From an uncultured Oscillibacter sp. (GTDB taxonomy: Bacteria > Bacillota > Clostridia > Oscillospirales > Oscillospiraceae): a stretch of 7,510 nt of DNA. The stretch lies in NCBI GenBank assembly GCA_937884915.1, contig CALAAN010000397.1, positions 1 to 7,510 on the forward strand, written 5' to 3'. Both the position numbers and the translations under genes were made by a program. Numbering within the stretch: position 1 is the first letter of the stretch; the number at the start of each line of letters is the position of its first letter. Below, piece by piece: positions 6,757-7,510 of the stretch. The notes under the pieces were generated by a model. That model saw only the letters and a program-made list of their open reading frames with translations. It was not told where the DNA came from and ran no database searches.

Positions 6757-6774
6757 ATGACAGTTTTCTGTCAT
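6757..6774. promoter_or_regulatory. Perfect palindrome upstream of the bcd promoter, possible operator
   Basis: ATGACAG-TTTT-CTGTCAT: 7-bp perfect arms with a 4-nt AT centre, about 80 bp upstream of the bcd -35 box. There is no adequate T-run for a terminator. The half-site spacing fits a dimeric regulator, but the sequence does not match the Rex (TTGTTAA-type) or Crp/Fnr consensus as I know them. The role is inference. Confidence 0.45.
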
Positions 6775-6803
6775 TTTCAGGAATCGCTTCCATTCCAAAA
6801 CGG

Positions 6804-6843
6804 AAAAAAGGAAGGCAGTTTGCGCGAACTGCCTTCCTTTTTT
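6804..6843 (-). terminator. Intrinsic terminator after hbd
   Basis: Perfect 17-bp arms, AAAAAAGGAAGGCAGTT and AACTGCCTTCCTTTTTT, around a 6-nt loop, 17 nt after the hbd stop codon. The A-run and T-run base make it usable in both directions. It resembles the etfA terminator in size and in its purine-rich arm. Confidence 0.95.
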
Positions 6844-6860
6844 GCACTTTTTTCGTGTGA

Positions 6861-7510
6861 TTACTTCTTGCTGTAATCGTAGAAGCCCTTGCCGGACTTC
6901 TTGCCGAGCTGGCCGCCGCGGACCATCTTCTTGAGCAGCAGAGCGGGGCGATACTTCGGATCGCCGGTCTCGCTGTATAGGACGTTCATGATGGCGAGGC
7001 ACACATCCAGGCCGATGAAGTCGCCGAGGGCGAGGGGGCCCATGGGGTGGTTCGCGCCGAGCATCATGGCCTTGTCGATATCCTCGACAGAGGCGACGCC
7101 GGTCTCGACCAGGCCGATGGCCTCGTTGATCATCGGGATCAGGATCTTGTTGACGACAAAGCCCGGAGCCTCAGCGACCTCGACGGGCTCCTTGCCGATC
7201 TCCCTGGAGAGGTTGTAGATGAAATCGAAGGTCTCCTGCGTGGTATTGGCGCCGCGGATGACCTCAACGAGCTTCATGCTGGGCACGGGGTTGAAGAAGT
7301 GCATGCCGATGACGGCGTGCTTGAGGCCGAGGCCCATCTCGGTGACGGACAGAGAAGAGGTGTTGGTCGCGAAGACGGTGGAATCCTTGCACATACCGTC
7401 GAGCTCGGTCAAAAGCTCACGCTTGGTGCCCATCTCCTCCTTGACGCACTCGATGACGAGGTCGGCGTCCGCCGCGGCGGACTTCTCCTCGACGAGGATG
7501 TTGGCAAGGA
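6861..7510 (-). CDS. hbd: 3-hydroxybutyryl-CoA dehydrogenase (5' end outside window)
   Basis: NAD(P)-dependent enzyme that reduces acetoacetyl-CoA to (S)-3-hydroxybutyryl-CoA in the cytoplasm. About 215 C-terminal codons are present. The N-terminal ~70 residues, including the Rossmann GxGxxG, lie beyond 7510. Visible signatures are ADLVIECV (cofactor domain), NTSSLSVTEM (substrate-binding Ser), IGMHFFNPVPSMKLVEVIRG (catalytic His and its Glu partner), EAPGFVVNKILIPMINEA, and the C-terminal domain with ANHPMGPLALGDFIGLDVC and SGKGFYDYSKK. Similarity to Clostridium acetobutylicum Hbd as I recall it is very high along the whole part. It is encoded just upstream of bcd-etfB-etfA but ends in its own terminator. 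Any further genes of its operon (thiolase or crotonase would be expected) are outside the window. Confidence 0.96.
   Translation of the reverse strand, partial: LANILVEEKSAAADADLVIECVKEEMGTKRELLTELDGMCKDSTVFATNTSSLSVTEMGLGLKHAVIGMHFFNPVPSMKLVEVIRGANTTQETFDFIYNLSREIGKEPVEVAEAPGFVVNKILIPMINEAIGLVETGVASVEDIDKAMMLGANHPMGPLALGDFIGLDVCLAIMNVLYSETGDPKYRPALLLKKMVRGGQLGKKSGKGFYDYSKK

Overview
The window looks like chromosomal DNA from a fairly GC-rich anaerobic Firmicute, most likely a butyrate-forming member of the Clostridia (Oscillospiraceae/Ruminococcaceae-like). The evidence is a T-box-controlled threonyl-tRNA synthetase, AGGAGG-type ribosome binding sites, sigma-A type promoters, strong intrinsic terminators, and an hbd / bcd-etfB-etfA gene set closely resembling clostridial butyryl-CoA pathway proteins. 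The family assignment is inference. Every gene I can support is on the minus strand, so transcription runs from high to low coordinates.

Layout in transcription order: (1) 7510-6861, the C-terminal three quarters of a 3-hydroxybutyryl-CoA dehydrogenase (hbd), closed by a 17-bp-arm terminator. (2) 6860-6580, an intergenic stretch with that terminator, an 18-nt perfect palindrome and a good promoter for the next operon. (3) 6579-3435, the operon bcd-etfB-etfA (acyl/butyryl-CoA dehydrogenase and both electron-transfer flavoprotein subunits), with 18-19 nt gaps and a strong ribosome binding site before each gene, ended by another 17-bp-arm terminator. (4) 3386-3144, an intergenic stretch with three perfect inverted repeats that do not look like terminators. 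(5) 3143-2601, an unrecognised acidic lipoprotein. (6) 2501-1685, a two-gene operon with its own promoter: a small ModE-type winged-helix regulator overlapping by 8 nt a zinc-ribbon protein of unknown function. (7) 1672-1373, a terminator, then three bases later a consensus promoter and a threonine T-box leader. (8) 1341-1, thrS, whose 3' end is outside the window.

How the genes fit together: Hbd reduces acetoacetyl-CoA to 3-hydroxybutyryl-CoA. Bcd, with EtfAB as electron partner, reduces crotonyl-CoA to butyryl-CoA. In clostridia the Bcd/EtfAB complex usually couples this to ferredoxin reduction by flavin-based electron bifurcation. Thiolase and crotonase are not in the window and may lie upstream of hbd. 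The thrS unit is independent and senses uncharged tRNA-Thr.

I see no mobile element, CRISPR array, tRNA or rRNA gene. This is mostly ordinary core-genome DNA. The points most worth a second look are a ThrRS without its N-terminal TGS domain, an EtfA about 50 residues longer than usual, the unexplained inverted-repeat cluster at 3251-3363, the palindrome upstream of bcd, and the overlapping regulator/zinc-ribbon pair.
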